DNA of 11,377 nucleotides, taken from Haemophilus parahaemolyticus. GTDB lineage: Bacteria > Pseudomonadota > Gammaproteobacteria > Enterobacterales > Pasteurellaceae. Below the pieces are notes generated by a model. The model did no database searches, was not told where the DNA came from, and saw nothing but the letters and a program-made list of their open reading frames with translations. Position numbers and translations under genes: made by a program. The stretch is from NCBI RefSeq assembly GCF_018373095.1, contig NZ_JAHAHT010000055.1:1-11377 (forward strand). The letters are read 5' to 3'. Of this stretch, positions 1 to 6,457 are shown in pieces (within the stretch, counting starts at the first letter, position 1; each line of letters begins with the position of its first letter).

Positions 1-542
1 AAATATCCATTTGGCGAATGTATTCGTCAACTACGAACGGGTATTTGGAAAAGGATGGAAAATTAACGCGGGCACGAATGTGCAGTTATCCTTTACGGAA
101 TGTAGTTTCAAAAGATGGAGAAGTGATTACAGACGTAGAGCAACTTAAAGATAAAACCTTGCTGTTAAACAAGGGTACAACGGCTGATGCTTACTTCACC
201 AAAAATTATCCAAACATCAGAACGTTAAAATTTGAGCAAAACACCGAAACTTTCGAAGCATTGCGTGATGGACGTGGTGATGCATAAGCCCACGATAACA
301 CGCTACTCTTTGCATGGGCAAAAGAAAACCCAGGCTTCACTGTGGGTATTAAAAATTTAGGCGAGCAAGACACCATTGCTCCAGCAGTGAAAAAAGGTGA
401 TATCGAATTGCTCAATTGGTTAAATGCAGAAATTCAAAAATTAGGTAAAGAAGGTGTGTTAAAACAAGCATACAATAAAACATTACTGCCTGTTTATGGT
501 GATGCGATTAGCGAGAAAGATGTGGTTGTGGAATATAAATAA
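1..542 (+). pseudogene. Broken CjaA-like amino-acid ABC transporter substrate-binding protein (5'-truncated by window edge)
   Basis: The readable part matches the C-terminal lobe of family 3 periplasmic solute-binding proteins, closest in my memory to the CjaA/cysteine-binding group: VVSKDGEV, LKDKTLLLNKGTTADAYF, NTETFEALRDGRGDA, then AHDNTLLFAWAKENPGF and APAVKKGD, ending DVVVEYK. Such proteins capture an amino acid in the periplasm for an ABC importer. The frame is interrupted by TAA at 285-287, exactly where relatives have leucine in GDALAHDNTLL, so a TTA-to-TAA change is likely. Everything after the stop continues in the same frame to the natural end at 540-542. Before about position 105 the match fails: an ANxxVxxER-like stretch (frame 2, about 14-40) is followed by about 60 bases that do not align, so the front is also rearranged. 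No permease or ATPase gene is visible. I am confident of the family and that it is not intact; the exact ligand is unknown. Confidence 0.85.
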
Positions 543-564
543 CTACGTAGGATACAGAAAAGTA

Positions 565-603
565 AAACCCATCAACTTTTTACGGTTGCTGGGTTTATTT
601 TTT
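565..603 (+). terminator. Rho-independent terminator after the CjaA-like pseudogene
   Basis: AAACCCATCAAC (565-576) pairs with GTTGCTGGGTTT (585-596), giving 11 pairs with one mismatch and an 8-base loop, followed by a run of T at 598-603. It starts 22 bases after the pseudogene stop, as expected for its original terminator. Confidence 0.85.
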
Positions 604-930
604 CAGGGAAAGTTGAAATAGATAAAGGATATTTGATTTATCAAACTGAGTTGGAATATTCATCTAAGCGGTAATTTTCTCCACATCGCCAAACGAACCA
701 CTACGGGAAATTATCCCCGTAAGGCTGGCTGGAGATGAATGCCACCTGTTACTTCTACTGCCTTACAAGGCTGGGATTTTGACTTTCCCAAATCGGGTAA
801 GTTGGTTGAAATTGGTTTTGCGAATAGCAGATCCGAGCAGCCGATTGTACGAAATTTCTACTCTCAGGGAAAAAAACTGCTGAATGTGCACGAAATGCTC
901 AGACAGCAACGCTCAGAGGTATTTGAGCAC
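603..930 (+). pseudogene. Gene fragment with two frameshifts, unrecognised, possibly phage-derived
   Basis: Three short frames read as one continuous protein if two single bases are restored. Frame 3 (603-671) reads VEIDKGYLIYQTELEYSSKR, frame 2 (about 671-737) reads VIFSTSPNEPLREIIPVRLA and then GDE, and frame 1 (739-930) reads MPPVTSTALQGWDFDFPKSG, then LVEIGFANSRSEQPIVRNFY and RQQRSEVFEHT. The second joint is clear: GATGAATGCC would read D-E-M-P with one more A. There is no start codon or ribosome binding site for the whole, so it is an internal piece of a larger gene. The GW-F-FPK / VEIGF / EQPIVR / QQR-EVF pattern reminds me of phage baseplate or contractile-injection proteins, but I cannot confirm this. 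The last residues of the open frame (NSTIKRR, to 957) are not part of it: that DNA is the reverse strand of the cpxR remnant, so a recombination joint lies near 925-932. Confidence 0.5.
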
Positions 931-1091
931 ACCAATAGCACGATTAAAAGGCGTTAATTATTTACCTAAAATTTTAAGACTCAGTAATTCACGAGAAGGA
1001 ATATGACCAGAATTACAAACTAAAATATGTAAGAAAGCAAACTCGGTATCCGTCAGTTCTAGGTCATCATCAACTAGCAAATTTCAGGCAT
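928..1091 (-). pseudogene. cpxR: Remnant of a CpxR-type response regulator, internally deleted
   Basis: CpxR is the DNA-binding response regulator of the envelope-stress two-component system. On the minus strand an ATG (1091-1089) with AAAGGG nine bases upstream starts M-P-E-I. One T is missing, after which the frame reads LLVDDDLELT, the start of a receiver domain. It passes directly into LELTDTEFAFLHILVCNSGH and IPSRELLSLKILGK, the winged-helix domain of CpxR. The ELT of the receiver start and the ELT of the DNA-binding domain are the same three codons, so roughly 140 codons have been lost between two short repeats. A TAA at 960-958 follows LGK. The same frame then continues LTPFNRAIGV, matching the CpxR segment LTPFDRAIDM, before similarity ends at the joint with the neighbouring fragment. 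Phosphorylation site, linker and C-terminal end are all absent, so no function is possible. Family identity rests on my recollection of E. coli CpxR. Confidence 0.85.
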
Positions 1092-1130
1092 AATTATTCA
1101 CCCTTTAGTTTATTATTTAATTGAGCCAAC

Positions 1131-1158
1131 AATTTAGAGTTTTTGAACAGATTGTCAA
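1131..1158 (-). promoter_or_regulatory. Probable promoter of the cpxR remnant
   Basis: On the minus strand TTGACA (1158-1153) and TAAATT (1136-1131) are separated by 16 bases. The predicted start lies about 35 bases upstream of the remnant ATG. The -35 is perfect and the -10 matches 4 of 6, so the remnant may still be transcribed. Confidence 0.55.
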
Positions 1159-1159
1159 A

Positions 1160-1972
1160 TTATTCGCAAGATTTTATCTTATTCCAAAGTTCATCCAATT
1201 CGCTTAATGCACAATCAGAGAGCTGCTTATGTTGGGCTTTTACTAATTGTTCCACACAGCGGAAACGGCGTTCAAATTTAGCATTTGCAATACGTAAACA
1301 CCCTTCAGCATCAATATGATAGTGGCGACAGAGGTTGACACTTGCAAACAATAAATCACCTAATTCTTCTTCTAGCTTTTGAGTATGAACAGGTAATTGT
1401 GCCATTTCATCACTTACTTCGCGTAGCTCTTCTTCTACTTTATCAAAAACTGCTTCAGGATCATTCCAATCAAACCCTACTTTAGCACAACGTTTTTGTA
1501 ATTTCTGAGCACGTGTAAGTGCAGGAAGTGCGAAAGGAAGATCATCTAAAATAGAATCGTGAGCCTGATGTTTTTCATCATTTGCTTTTTGTTCTTCCCA
1601 AGTTTTTAATGCTTCTTCGCTGTTTGTCGCTTTTTTGTCACCAAATACATGTGGATGGCGGTAGATGAGTTTGTTATAAATATCAGTAAGTACATCGTTA
1701 AAATCAAATGAACCTTCTTCTTTAGCGAGTTGGCTAAGGAATACAACTTGGAGCAATAAATCGCCTAATTCTTCACGTAAAGCGGTACGATTTTGCGTAT
1801 GAATTGCTTCGGCAACTTCGTAGGTTTCTTCTAATAGGTGAGGAAGCATAGTATCAAAATTCTGGGAGAGATCCCACGGACACCCACCTTCTGGATTACG
1901 GAGCTGAGCAACAAGGTCGAGAAATTGGTTCATATTAGGGGTGGATGTGAGCTGAAATGTGTGTGAGTTCAT
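1160..1972 (-). CDS. mazG: Nucleoside triphosphate pyrophosphohydrolase MazG
   Basis: MazG hydrolyses (d)NTPs to the monophosphate and pyrophosphate, cleaning up non-canonical nucleotides; in E. coli it also interacts with Era and affects ppGpp. At 270 residues it matches the two-domain MazG length (E. coli about 263). The first all-alpha repeat carries GGCPWD (29-34), EETYEVAEAI (48-57) and REELGDLLLQVVF (66-78). The second carries KVGFDW (164-169), EEELREVSDE (180-189) and EEELGDLLFA (201-210), the E-E-x-x-E and E-x-x-D metal-binding pattern of the active C-terminal domain, so it should be active. The start is uncertain. The first ATG gives 13 residues more than E. coli MazG, and the second ATG (1933-1931) fits the family N-terminus better. 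Neither has a convincing Shine-Dalgarno. The gene reads towards the cpxR remnant, and no terminator is visible between them. Confidence 0.95.
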   Translation of the reverse strand: MNSHTFQLTSTPNMNQFLDLVAQLRNPEGGCPWDLSQNFDTMLPHLLEETYEVAEAIHTQNRTALREELGDLLLQVVFLSQLAKEEGSFDFNDVLTDIYNKLIYRHPHVFGDKKATNSEEALKTWEEQKANDEKHQAHDSILDDLPFALPALTRAQKLQKRCAKVGFDWNDPEAVFDKVEEELREVSDEMAQLPVHTQKLEEELGDLLFASVNLCRHYHIDAEGCLRIANAKFERRFRCVEQLVKAQHKQLSDCALSELDELWNKIKSCE

Positions 1973-1980
1973 ATTGTTAT

Positions 1981-1986
1981 ATTATA
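1981..1986 (-). promoter_or_regulatory. Possible -10 element of mazG
   Basis: A perfect TATAAT on the minus strand lies 8 bases before the first mazG ATG. Transcription would start at or next to that ATG, so either the message is leaderless or the second ATG is used with a leader of about 40 bases. No good -35 is visible. Confidence 0.4.
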
Positions 1987-2088
1987 TAGACAGTGATTAA
2001 AAATGAAAGAAATTGCTTAATTATAGAGCAAAACCGTTATTCTTAAAAATAAAGTTTTATGCCAAAATGAATAGAATTTTTCATTTAC

Positions 2089-2107
2089 TAAAATATTTAT
2101 CATTTGA
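2089..2107 (+). promoter_or_regulatory. Weak Fur-box-like sequence upstream of the TonB receptor
   Basis: The 19 bases match the classical Fur consensus (GATAATGATAATCATTATC) at 11 positions, best around TATCATT. The surrounding DNA is very A/T-rich, so chance is likely. The site is listed only because iron control is expected for a siderophore receptor. The rest of the gap between mazG and the receptor (1987-2199) shows no clear -35/-10 pair. Confidence 0.2.
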
Positions 2108-2199
2108 GAGTGATTTTTGTTTCGTTTTTGTATATCATGTCGCCCGTTTTATTCGTACCTTGCAAAAGGTTTTTTATTTAATCAAACAGGAAAATGTGA

Positions 2200-4347
2200 A
2201 TGAAGTTTCAACACACTTTAGTGTATACCTCCCTCTTTATGGTGCCAGTAGTGGCAATGGCGGAAAATGCGGCTGAATTAGAACAAGTTAATGTGGTTTC
2301 TCAGCTTGAGAAAGTAAAAGCAGCTGGTGATAAACACAAAGAAATCGTTAATTTAAGTTTGCTTGGCCGTCAAACTGCGTTTACTTCACCTATTGCGGTA
2401 GTAAACTATGATGAGAAAGCTTTTGAAGATAAAGCTCCGCGTAATGTTGTGGATGCAATTGCAAAAACAGATGCTTCTGTTGTGAACTTTGGAGGTGAGA
2501 CAAATACGCTATCTGGTGTTTATGTTCGCAATCTTCAGTTAGATATGCGCCAAGTAAGTGTAAATGGTTTAGCAGGTCTTTATTCTACTTATAACTCACC
2601 AACAGCAGGCGTTGCAGCTGCACAATTAATTAAAGGTGCATCAACAGCAACAACGGGAATGGATCCTGAAGGCTCAGCTGGAGCATCAATGAATATTGAA
2701 ACTAAACGTGCGACCGATGAAGATATCAATAAAATTGGTTTTGGCTGGTATAGCAACAATCGTTTACAAGAAACCTTTGATTTCGGTCGTCGCTTCGGTG
2801 CAAATAAAGAATGGGGCGTGCGTGTAAGTGGTAAATATCGTGATGGTGATACAGCTCGTAATGATTATGATGAATTAGCGAAAGAGTTAGCAATTGGTGC
2901 TGATTATAATGGTGAAAAATTGCGTGTTGGTGTTGATTATATGATGAATAAACGTGATACCAATGGTGGTCGTGCACGTTTACAAGATATGCAAAACTTA
3001 GCATTTACTGTGCCTTCAGCTCCAAATGGTAAAATAAACTTGAATCCGCATTGGATAGGTCAAACTACTCAAGATGAGACCATTATGGGTACATTTGAGT
3101 ATGATCTGCCTTTTAATATGATGGTTTCTGGTGGTTTAGGTCATATGGAATCTCGTTATGATGGTGCTTTTGGTCAAATTACGAATATACGACAAAATGG
3201 TAAGTTCAATGTAACAGGTATTCGCGGTATGGATTTCCGCTCACGTACAACCAGTGGTAACTTGAAGTTACAAGGTGAAGTTGAAACAGGTTCTGTATTA
3301 CAAAATTGGAATATTGCTTATGATAGCGTAGTTCGCCAACGCGATCACGATAACAGCAGTGCAACCAATGGGCGTGTTACAGGTGGTTCAATTTACTCGC
3401 CTACTTTTGGTCGTTTAACACCCACAACTTTTGATTTATCTCCAGTAAAACAGAACACGGATAGTAAATTAACAGCACGCAGTCTTGCACTAGCAGATAC
3501 ATTAGGTTTTATCGATAACACTGTTCGTTTAACTTTAGGTGGGCGTTTCCAATGGATTAAGCAATTGGATAAAACGACAGCGAAAGAGGTGAAAGCAGAT
3601 CGCTTCAGCCCGATGGTAACTTTGGCTTATGTAGCGAATCCCAATACGGTGTTTTATTCTAACTATCTAGAAGATTTAGAGCCAGGTAACGTAGATCAAG
3701 ATACGGGAGAAATGAATAACCCTCGTGTAAGCAAACAAATTGAAGTAGGTGTGCGTAAGAACTGGAACGATGCATTTACAACAACATTAAGTGCATATGA
3801 AATCCGCCGCCCTGGCATTATTCGTGGAAGAATGGGGACAGCTTTAGCTTCTCTTGCGGGAAAAGAGCAAGGTAAAGAACGCAATCGTGGTATTGAGTTT
3901 AATGCTTATGCAAGTTTGTTTGATAATACCTTACGTCCATCTATCGGCTTAACCTATAACCAAGCAAAAGTGTTTGATTTCCCAACTTATGCAGATACGA
4001 TCGTATCGGGTGTACAAGTAACCAGCCCTCGTTGGATTGCAAAATCAGCAGTAGAGTGGAATACGCCATTCGTACCTAATTTAACCTTGAATGCAGCGTT
4101 ACAATATTATGGCGCATCTTATCAAGACTCAGCAGCTAACTACAAATTACCATCTTACACTACTGTAGATTTAGGGGCGAAATATGTGGTTAAAGTGTCA
4201 GAAAAACAAACCTTAACTTTACGTGGTGGTGTTGAAAACTTATTCAATAAACATTACTGGCAAGTACAACGTGGTATGTATGACCGTAGCTTTGCCGTGT
4301 TAGGTATGCCGCGTACATATTGGGCAAATATGGAATATTCGTTCTAA
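2200..4347 (+). CDS. TonB-dependent siderophore receptor (FcuA/ferrichrome-receptor type)
   Basis: This is an outer-membrane gated barrel that imports an iron-siderophore with energy from TonB-ExbBD. The 715 residues are typical in length. A signal peptide (1-21, hydrophobic core SLFMVPVVAMA) is cut after AMA. A TonB box follows at about 28-34 (EQVNVVS). The plug spans about 55-170 and includes GVYVRNLQLDMRQVSVNG (106-123) and QLIKGASTATTGMDPEGSAG (142-161), ending MNIETKR. The rest is a beta-barrel rich in alternating aromatic and polar residues, closing with NLFNKHYW and a final YSF, the usual C-terminal phenylalanine for outer-membrane assembly. The start is supported by AGGA eight bases upstream. 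The plug resembles FcuA-like ferrichrome receptors, but barrel loops decide the ligand, so the substrate is uncertain. It stands alone: no permease or binding-protein genes are adjacent. The frame is intact, and a strong terminator follows. Confidence 0.9.
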   Translation: MKFQHTLVYTSLFMVPVVAMAENAAELEQVNVVSQLEKVKAAGDKHKEIVNLSLLGRQTAFTSPIAVVNYDEKAFEDKAPRNVVDAIAKTDASVVNFGGETNTLSGVYVRNLQLDMRQVSVNGLAGLYSTYNSPTAGVAAAQLIKGASTATTGMDPEGSAGASMNIETKRATDEDINKIGFGWYSNNRLQETFDFGRRFGANKEWGVRVSGKYRDGDTARNDYDELAKELAIGADYNGEKLRVGVDYMMNKRDTNGGRARLQDMQNLAFTVPSAPNGKINLNPHWIGQTTQDETIMGTFEYDLPFNMMVSGGLGHMESRYDGAFGQITNIRQNGKFNVTGIRGMDFRSRTTSGNLKLQGEVETGSVLQNWNIAYDSVVRQRDHDNSSATNGRVTGGSIYSPTFGRLTPTTFDLSPVKQNTDSKLTARSLALADTLGFIDNTVRLTLGGRFQWIKQLDKTTAKEVKADRFSPMVTLAYVANPNTVFYSNYLEDLEPGNVDQDTGEMNNPRVSKQIEVGVRKNWNDAFTTTLSAYEIRRPGIIRGRMGTALASLAGKEQGKERNRGIEFNAYASLFDNTLRPSIGLTYNQAKVFDFPTYADTIVSGVQVTSPRWIAKSAVEWNTPFVPNLTLNAALQYYGASYQDSAANYKLPSYTTVDLGAKYVVKVSEKQTLTLRGGVENLFNKHYWQVQRGMYDRSFAVLGMPRTYWANMEYSF

Positions 4348-4371
4348 TAAATCAGCATATAGGACAAAATT

Positions 4372-4403
4372 AAAACCTCTAGATAAATTTCTAGAGGTTT
4401 TTT
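4372..4403. terminator. Bidirectional terminator between the TonB receptor and potD
   Basis: AAAACCTCTAGA (4372-4383) pairs perfectly with TCTAGAGGTTTT (4390-4401) around a 6-base loop. It is followed by T at 4398-4403 on the plus strand, and TTTT followed by AATTTTG on the minus strand. It lies between two convergent genes and can serve both. Confidence 0.9.
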
Positions 4404-4444
4404 AGTGGTTTGAAAGCTGGAGTAAGCTAGCTTTGCTAGAGCGA

Positions 4445-5524
4445 TTATTTAGACGCTTTTAACTCTTGGTAATATTTTTCGTAAAGCTCAATAGCATCAC
4501 CCACATCATCTTGCCATTGTGATTCTTGTAACACTTTTTGTGTTGGATAAATCGCAGGGTCTTGCGTGATCTCTTTCGGTAGCACTTCTAATGCTTTCAT
4601 ATTTGAAGTTGGATAACCGATAGCAAGCGTAAGTTGCTCAGATACTTTCGCACTTAATAAGTAGTTGATTAGCTTGTGTGCGTTCTCTTTGTTTTTTGAG
4701 TTCGATGGAATCGCTAAAGTATCAACCCAAAGTACTGGGCCCTCTTTCGGGAACACCATATCAATTGGTGCTTGTTCTTTCTTCGCAATACGCACAGAAC
4801 CATTCCATAATTGACCTACAGACACTTCACCTGAAATGAATGAGTTTGCAGGATTGTCAGAACTGAATGAAAGTACGTTTGGACGTAATTTTTTCAATTC
4901 TTCATAAGCTGCTTTGATCTCTTCAGGATCTGTGGTATTTGGGTTTTTGCCTAATTTTAATAATGCGATGTTGAACACTTCACGTGCATCGTCTAACAAT
5001 TGGATTTTGTTTGCGAACTCAGGTTTCCATAAATCCCCCCAAGAGGTGAATTGGTTGCCTTTGTAGTTGTTAGTGTTAAATGCAATGCCTGGAGCACCTA
5101 AAAGTTGAGGTAATGAATATTTGTTACCTTTATCGTAAGGTTTGTCTAACCAGTCAGGGTTTAATTCTGCGATAACGGGTAATTTGCTGTGATCAAGCTC
5201 CGCTAACATCCCTTCTTTTGCCATTTTAGACACAAAGTAATTGGAAGGTGCGATTACATCATAACCGCCATCTTTACCTTGAAGTTTTAACTTCGCATAC
5301 ATTGTTTCGTTAGATTCAAGGCTAGATACTTCAACTTTAATACCAGTCTCTTTTTGAAATTGATCTAACAAACCTTCAGGTACATACTCAGTCCAAGTAT
5401 ATAAGTGAACGGTGCCAGCATCAGCTGGGGCAGCAGCCTCAGTTGTTTTTGCCTTTTCTTCATTGCAAGCTGTTAATGCGAATGAAGCCACACCTGCAGC
5501 GAATAAACCTGCGAATTTTTTCAT
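4445..5524 (-). CDS. potD: Spermidine/putrescine-binding lipoprotein PotD, orphan copy
   Basis: PotD captures polyamines outside the inner membrane for the PotABC importer. The 359 residues begin with a lipoprotein signal ending LTAC (Cys20; Asn at +2), so the protein is lipid-anchored, unlike the soluble E. coli PotD. A low-complexity Ala/Glu linker covers about 22-37. Ligand residues known from E. coli PotD are all conserved with an offset of 10-11: Trp44, Thr45, Tyr47, Ser94, Tyr96, Asp179, Glu182, Trp240, Trp266, Asp268, Tyr304 and Gln338. Polyamine binding is therefore very likely. The start is supported by GGAG eight bases upstream. No potA, potB or potC lies next to it. It has its own promoter and a terminator, so it must work with a transporter encoded elsewhere, like the second, isolated potD I recall in H. 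influenzae. Confidence in the family is high; preference for spermidine or putrescine cannot be read. Confidence 0.95.
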   Translation of the reverse strand: MKKFAGLFAAGVASFALTACNEEKAKTTEAAAPADAGTVHLYTWTEYVPEGLLDQFQKETGIKVEVSSLESNETMYAKLKLQGKDGGYDVIAPSNYFVSKMAKEGMLAELDHSKLPVIAELNPDWLDKPYDKGNKYSLPQLLGAPGIAFNTNNYKGNQFTSWGDLWKPEFANKIQLLDDAREVFNIALLKLGKNPNTTDPEEIKAAYEELKKLRPNVLSFSSDNPANSFISGEVSVGQLWNGSVRIAKKEQAPIDMVFPKEGPVLWVDTLAIPSNSKNKENAHKLINYLLSAKVSEQLTLAIGYPTSNMKALEVLPKEITQDPAIYPTQKVLQESQWQDDVGDAIELYEKYYQELKASK

Positions 5525-5551
5525 TTAGTTTTCTCCGTTAAGAAAAAAGAT

Positions 5552-5561
5552 AAAAGCGGTC
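5552..5561 (+). repeat. DNA uptake signal-like sequence
   Basis: AAAAGCGGTC matches the A. pleuropneumoniae-type uptake core ACAAGCGGTC at 9 of 10 bases. It lies in the potD leader between promoter and ribosome binding site. Confidence 0.45.
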
Positions 5562-5612
5562 GGATTTCTCCGAAGTTTGACGAATCTTCCATACCAATCA
5601 ATGGCAATGAAA

Positions 5613-5641
5613 TCGAAGGGATTTTAAGCTACCCCCCATAT
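5613..5641 (+). promoter_or_regulatory. Candidate heat-shock (sigma-32) promoter for grpE
   Basis: CCCCATAT at 5634-5641 fits the sigma-32 -10 consensus CCCCATNT exactly. Sixteen bases upstream is TCGAA (5613-5617), a partial match to the -35 CTTGAA. grpE is a classical sigma-32 gene. Transcription from here would give a leader of about 110 bases. Confidence 0.5.
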
Positions 5642-5648
5642 TTTGCAA
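5621..5648 (-). promoter_or_regulatory. Probable sigma-70 promoter of potD
   Basis: On the minus strand TTGCAA (5648-5643) and TAAAAT (5626-5621) are 16 bases apart. The expected start near 5614 gives a leader of about 90 bases. The element overlaps the sigma-32-like site on the other strand. Confidence 0.55.
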
Positions 5649-5689
5649 GCCTTTTTTGCCCTGAAGAAGGATTTATTTTCCTATTCTTC

Positions 5690-5717
5690 TTGAATTTCGC
5701 TAATTTGCTATTATATT
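5690..5717 (+). promoter_or_regulatory. Second promoter candidate for grpE
   Basis: TTGAAT (5690-5695) and TATATT (5712-5717) are 16 bases apart, with a start expected about 33 bases before the grpE ATG. The -35 reads CTTGAA with the preceding base, so it would also suit sigma-32, but no CCCC follows at the right distance. Confidence 0.5.
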
Positions 5718-5756
5718 AAATCCGATTTTATTTCACTGAATTTAAGAGGATTTTGT

Positions 5757-6368
5757 ATGACTACTCAACAAGAAAAAGCACAAGAGCAAAGCACAGAACA
5801 AGAAAATGTAGAACTCCAACAACCTGAAGCGGTTGAAGAGCAAGTACAATCAGAAAATAGAGAAGAGCAACCTGTTGAAGCAGAATTAGCCGCAGCTTAT
5901 GCTCGTATCAATGAATTAGAAATTTATGTTTCAGAAATTGATGCACGTGAAAAAGATATTCAATTACGTGCTCAAGCAGAAATTCAAAACATTCGCCGCC
6001 GTGCAGAACAAGATGTGGAAAAAGCACATAAATTTGCGTTAGAAAAATTCTCAAAAGAGTTATTAACAGTGGTAGATAACCTTGAGCGTGGCTTAGATGC
6101 ATTAGATAAAGCGGTTACCGATGAGACCACACAAGCATTAGTTGATGGTGTTGAAATGACACATAAAGAGTTTATTTCAACATTAGGTAAATTTGGCGTA
6201 GAATCCGTTGGCGTTGTTGGCGAAGCGTTTAATCCTGAACTTCATCAAGCAATCTCAATGCAGCCTGCTGAAGGTATTGAACCTAACCATATTAGCGTAG
6301 TTTTACAAAAAGGCTACACATTGCAAGGTCGTGTATTACGTCCTGCAATGGTGATGGTAGCAGCTTAA
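5757..6368 (+). CDS. grpE: Nucleotide exchange factor GrpE
   Basis: GrpE drives ADP release from DnaK in the DnaK-DnaJ-GrpE chaperone cycle in the cytoplasm. The 203 residues are close to E. coli GrpE (197). Residues 1-45 form a disordered Glu/Gln-rich tail. Residues about 43-100 form the long dimerising helix (ELAAAYARINELE, then AQAEIQNIRRRAEQDVEKAH). Residues 101-145 form the four-helix region with LLTVVDNLERGLDAL (102-116). The C-terminal beta domain carries GEAFNPELHQA (155-165) and VLQKGYTLQGRVLRPAMVMV (182-201), the GrpE signature. The start has AAGAGGA six bases upstream. The gene is single, with dnaK and dnaJ not adjacent, and is framed by its own promoters and a strong terminator. 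A TAAAGCGGTT uptake-like core at about 6107 falls in an ordinary D-K-A-V coding stretch. Confidence 0.97.
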   Translation: MTTQQEKAQEQSTEQENVELQQPEAVEEQVQSENREEQPVEAELAAAYARINELEIYVSEIDAREKDIQLRAQAEIQNIRRRAEQDVEKAHKFALEKFSKELLTVVDNLERGLDALDKAVTDETTQALVDGVEMTHKEFISTLGKFGVESVGVVGEAFNPELHQAISMQPAEGIEPNHISVVLQKGYTLQGRVLRPAMVMVAA

Positions 6369-6393
6369 AGACAAAAGCTGGAGTTGAATGTTT

Positions 6394-6451
6394 GCTCTGC
6401 ACCTTAATAGTTGGTTACTTGGTTCAACTATTGAGGTGCAGAGCATTTTTT
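6394..6451 (+). terminator. Long terminator hairpin after grpE
   Basis: GCTCTGCACCTTAATAGTTG (6394-6413) pairs with CAACTATTGAGGTGCAGAGC (6425-6444): 20 continuous pairs with one T-G wobble, an 11-base loop, then A and six T (6446-6451). The stem is about twice the usual terminator length. It also faces the minus-strand remnant that ends at 6458, although there is no T-run on that side. Confidence 0.9.
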
Positions 6452-6457
6452 CACCCA

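Noticed and set aside
739..957. 72-codon open frame as an intact small gene
   Set aside because: Its coherent protein begins earlier in other frames, the ATG has no ribosome binding site, and its end lies on the reverse strand of the cpxR remnant.
2013..2276. 87-codon plus-strand open frame
   Set aside because: It covers the receptor promoter region, ribosome binding site and signal peptide in another frame, and its sequence is low-complexity with no ribosome binding site.
2726..3004. 92-codon minus-strand frame rich in histidine and tyrosine
   Set aside because: It is antisense to the TonB receptor; the His/Tyr bias is the reverse reading of ATG/GTA/ATA-rich codons.
4424..4439. Palindrome AAGCTAGCTT with CTAGC/GCTAG hairpin near the potD stop
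   Set aside because: It is short, with only a 5-pair stem and no T-run; the stronger terminator lies just beyond it.
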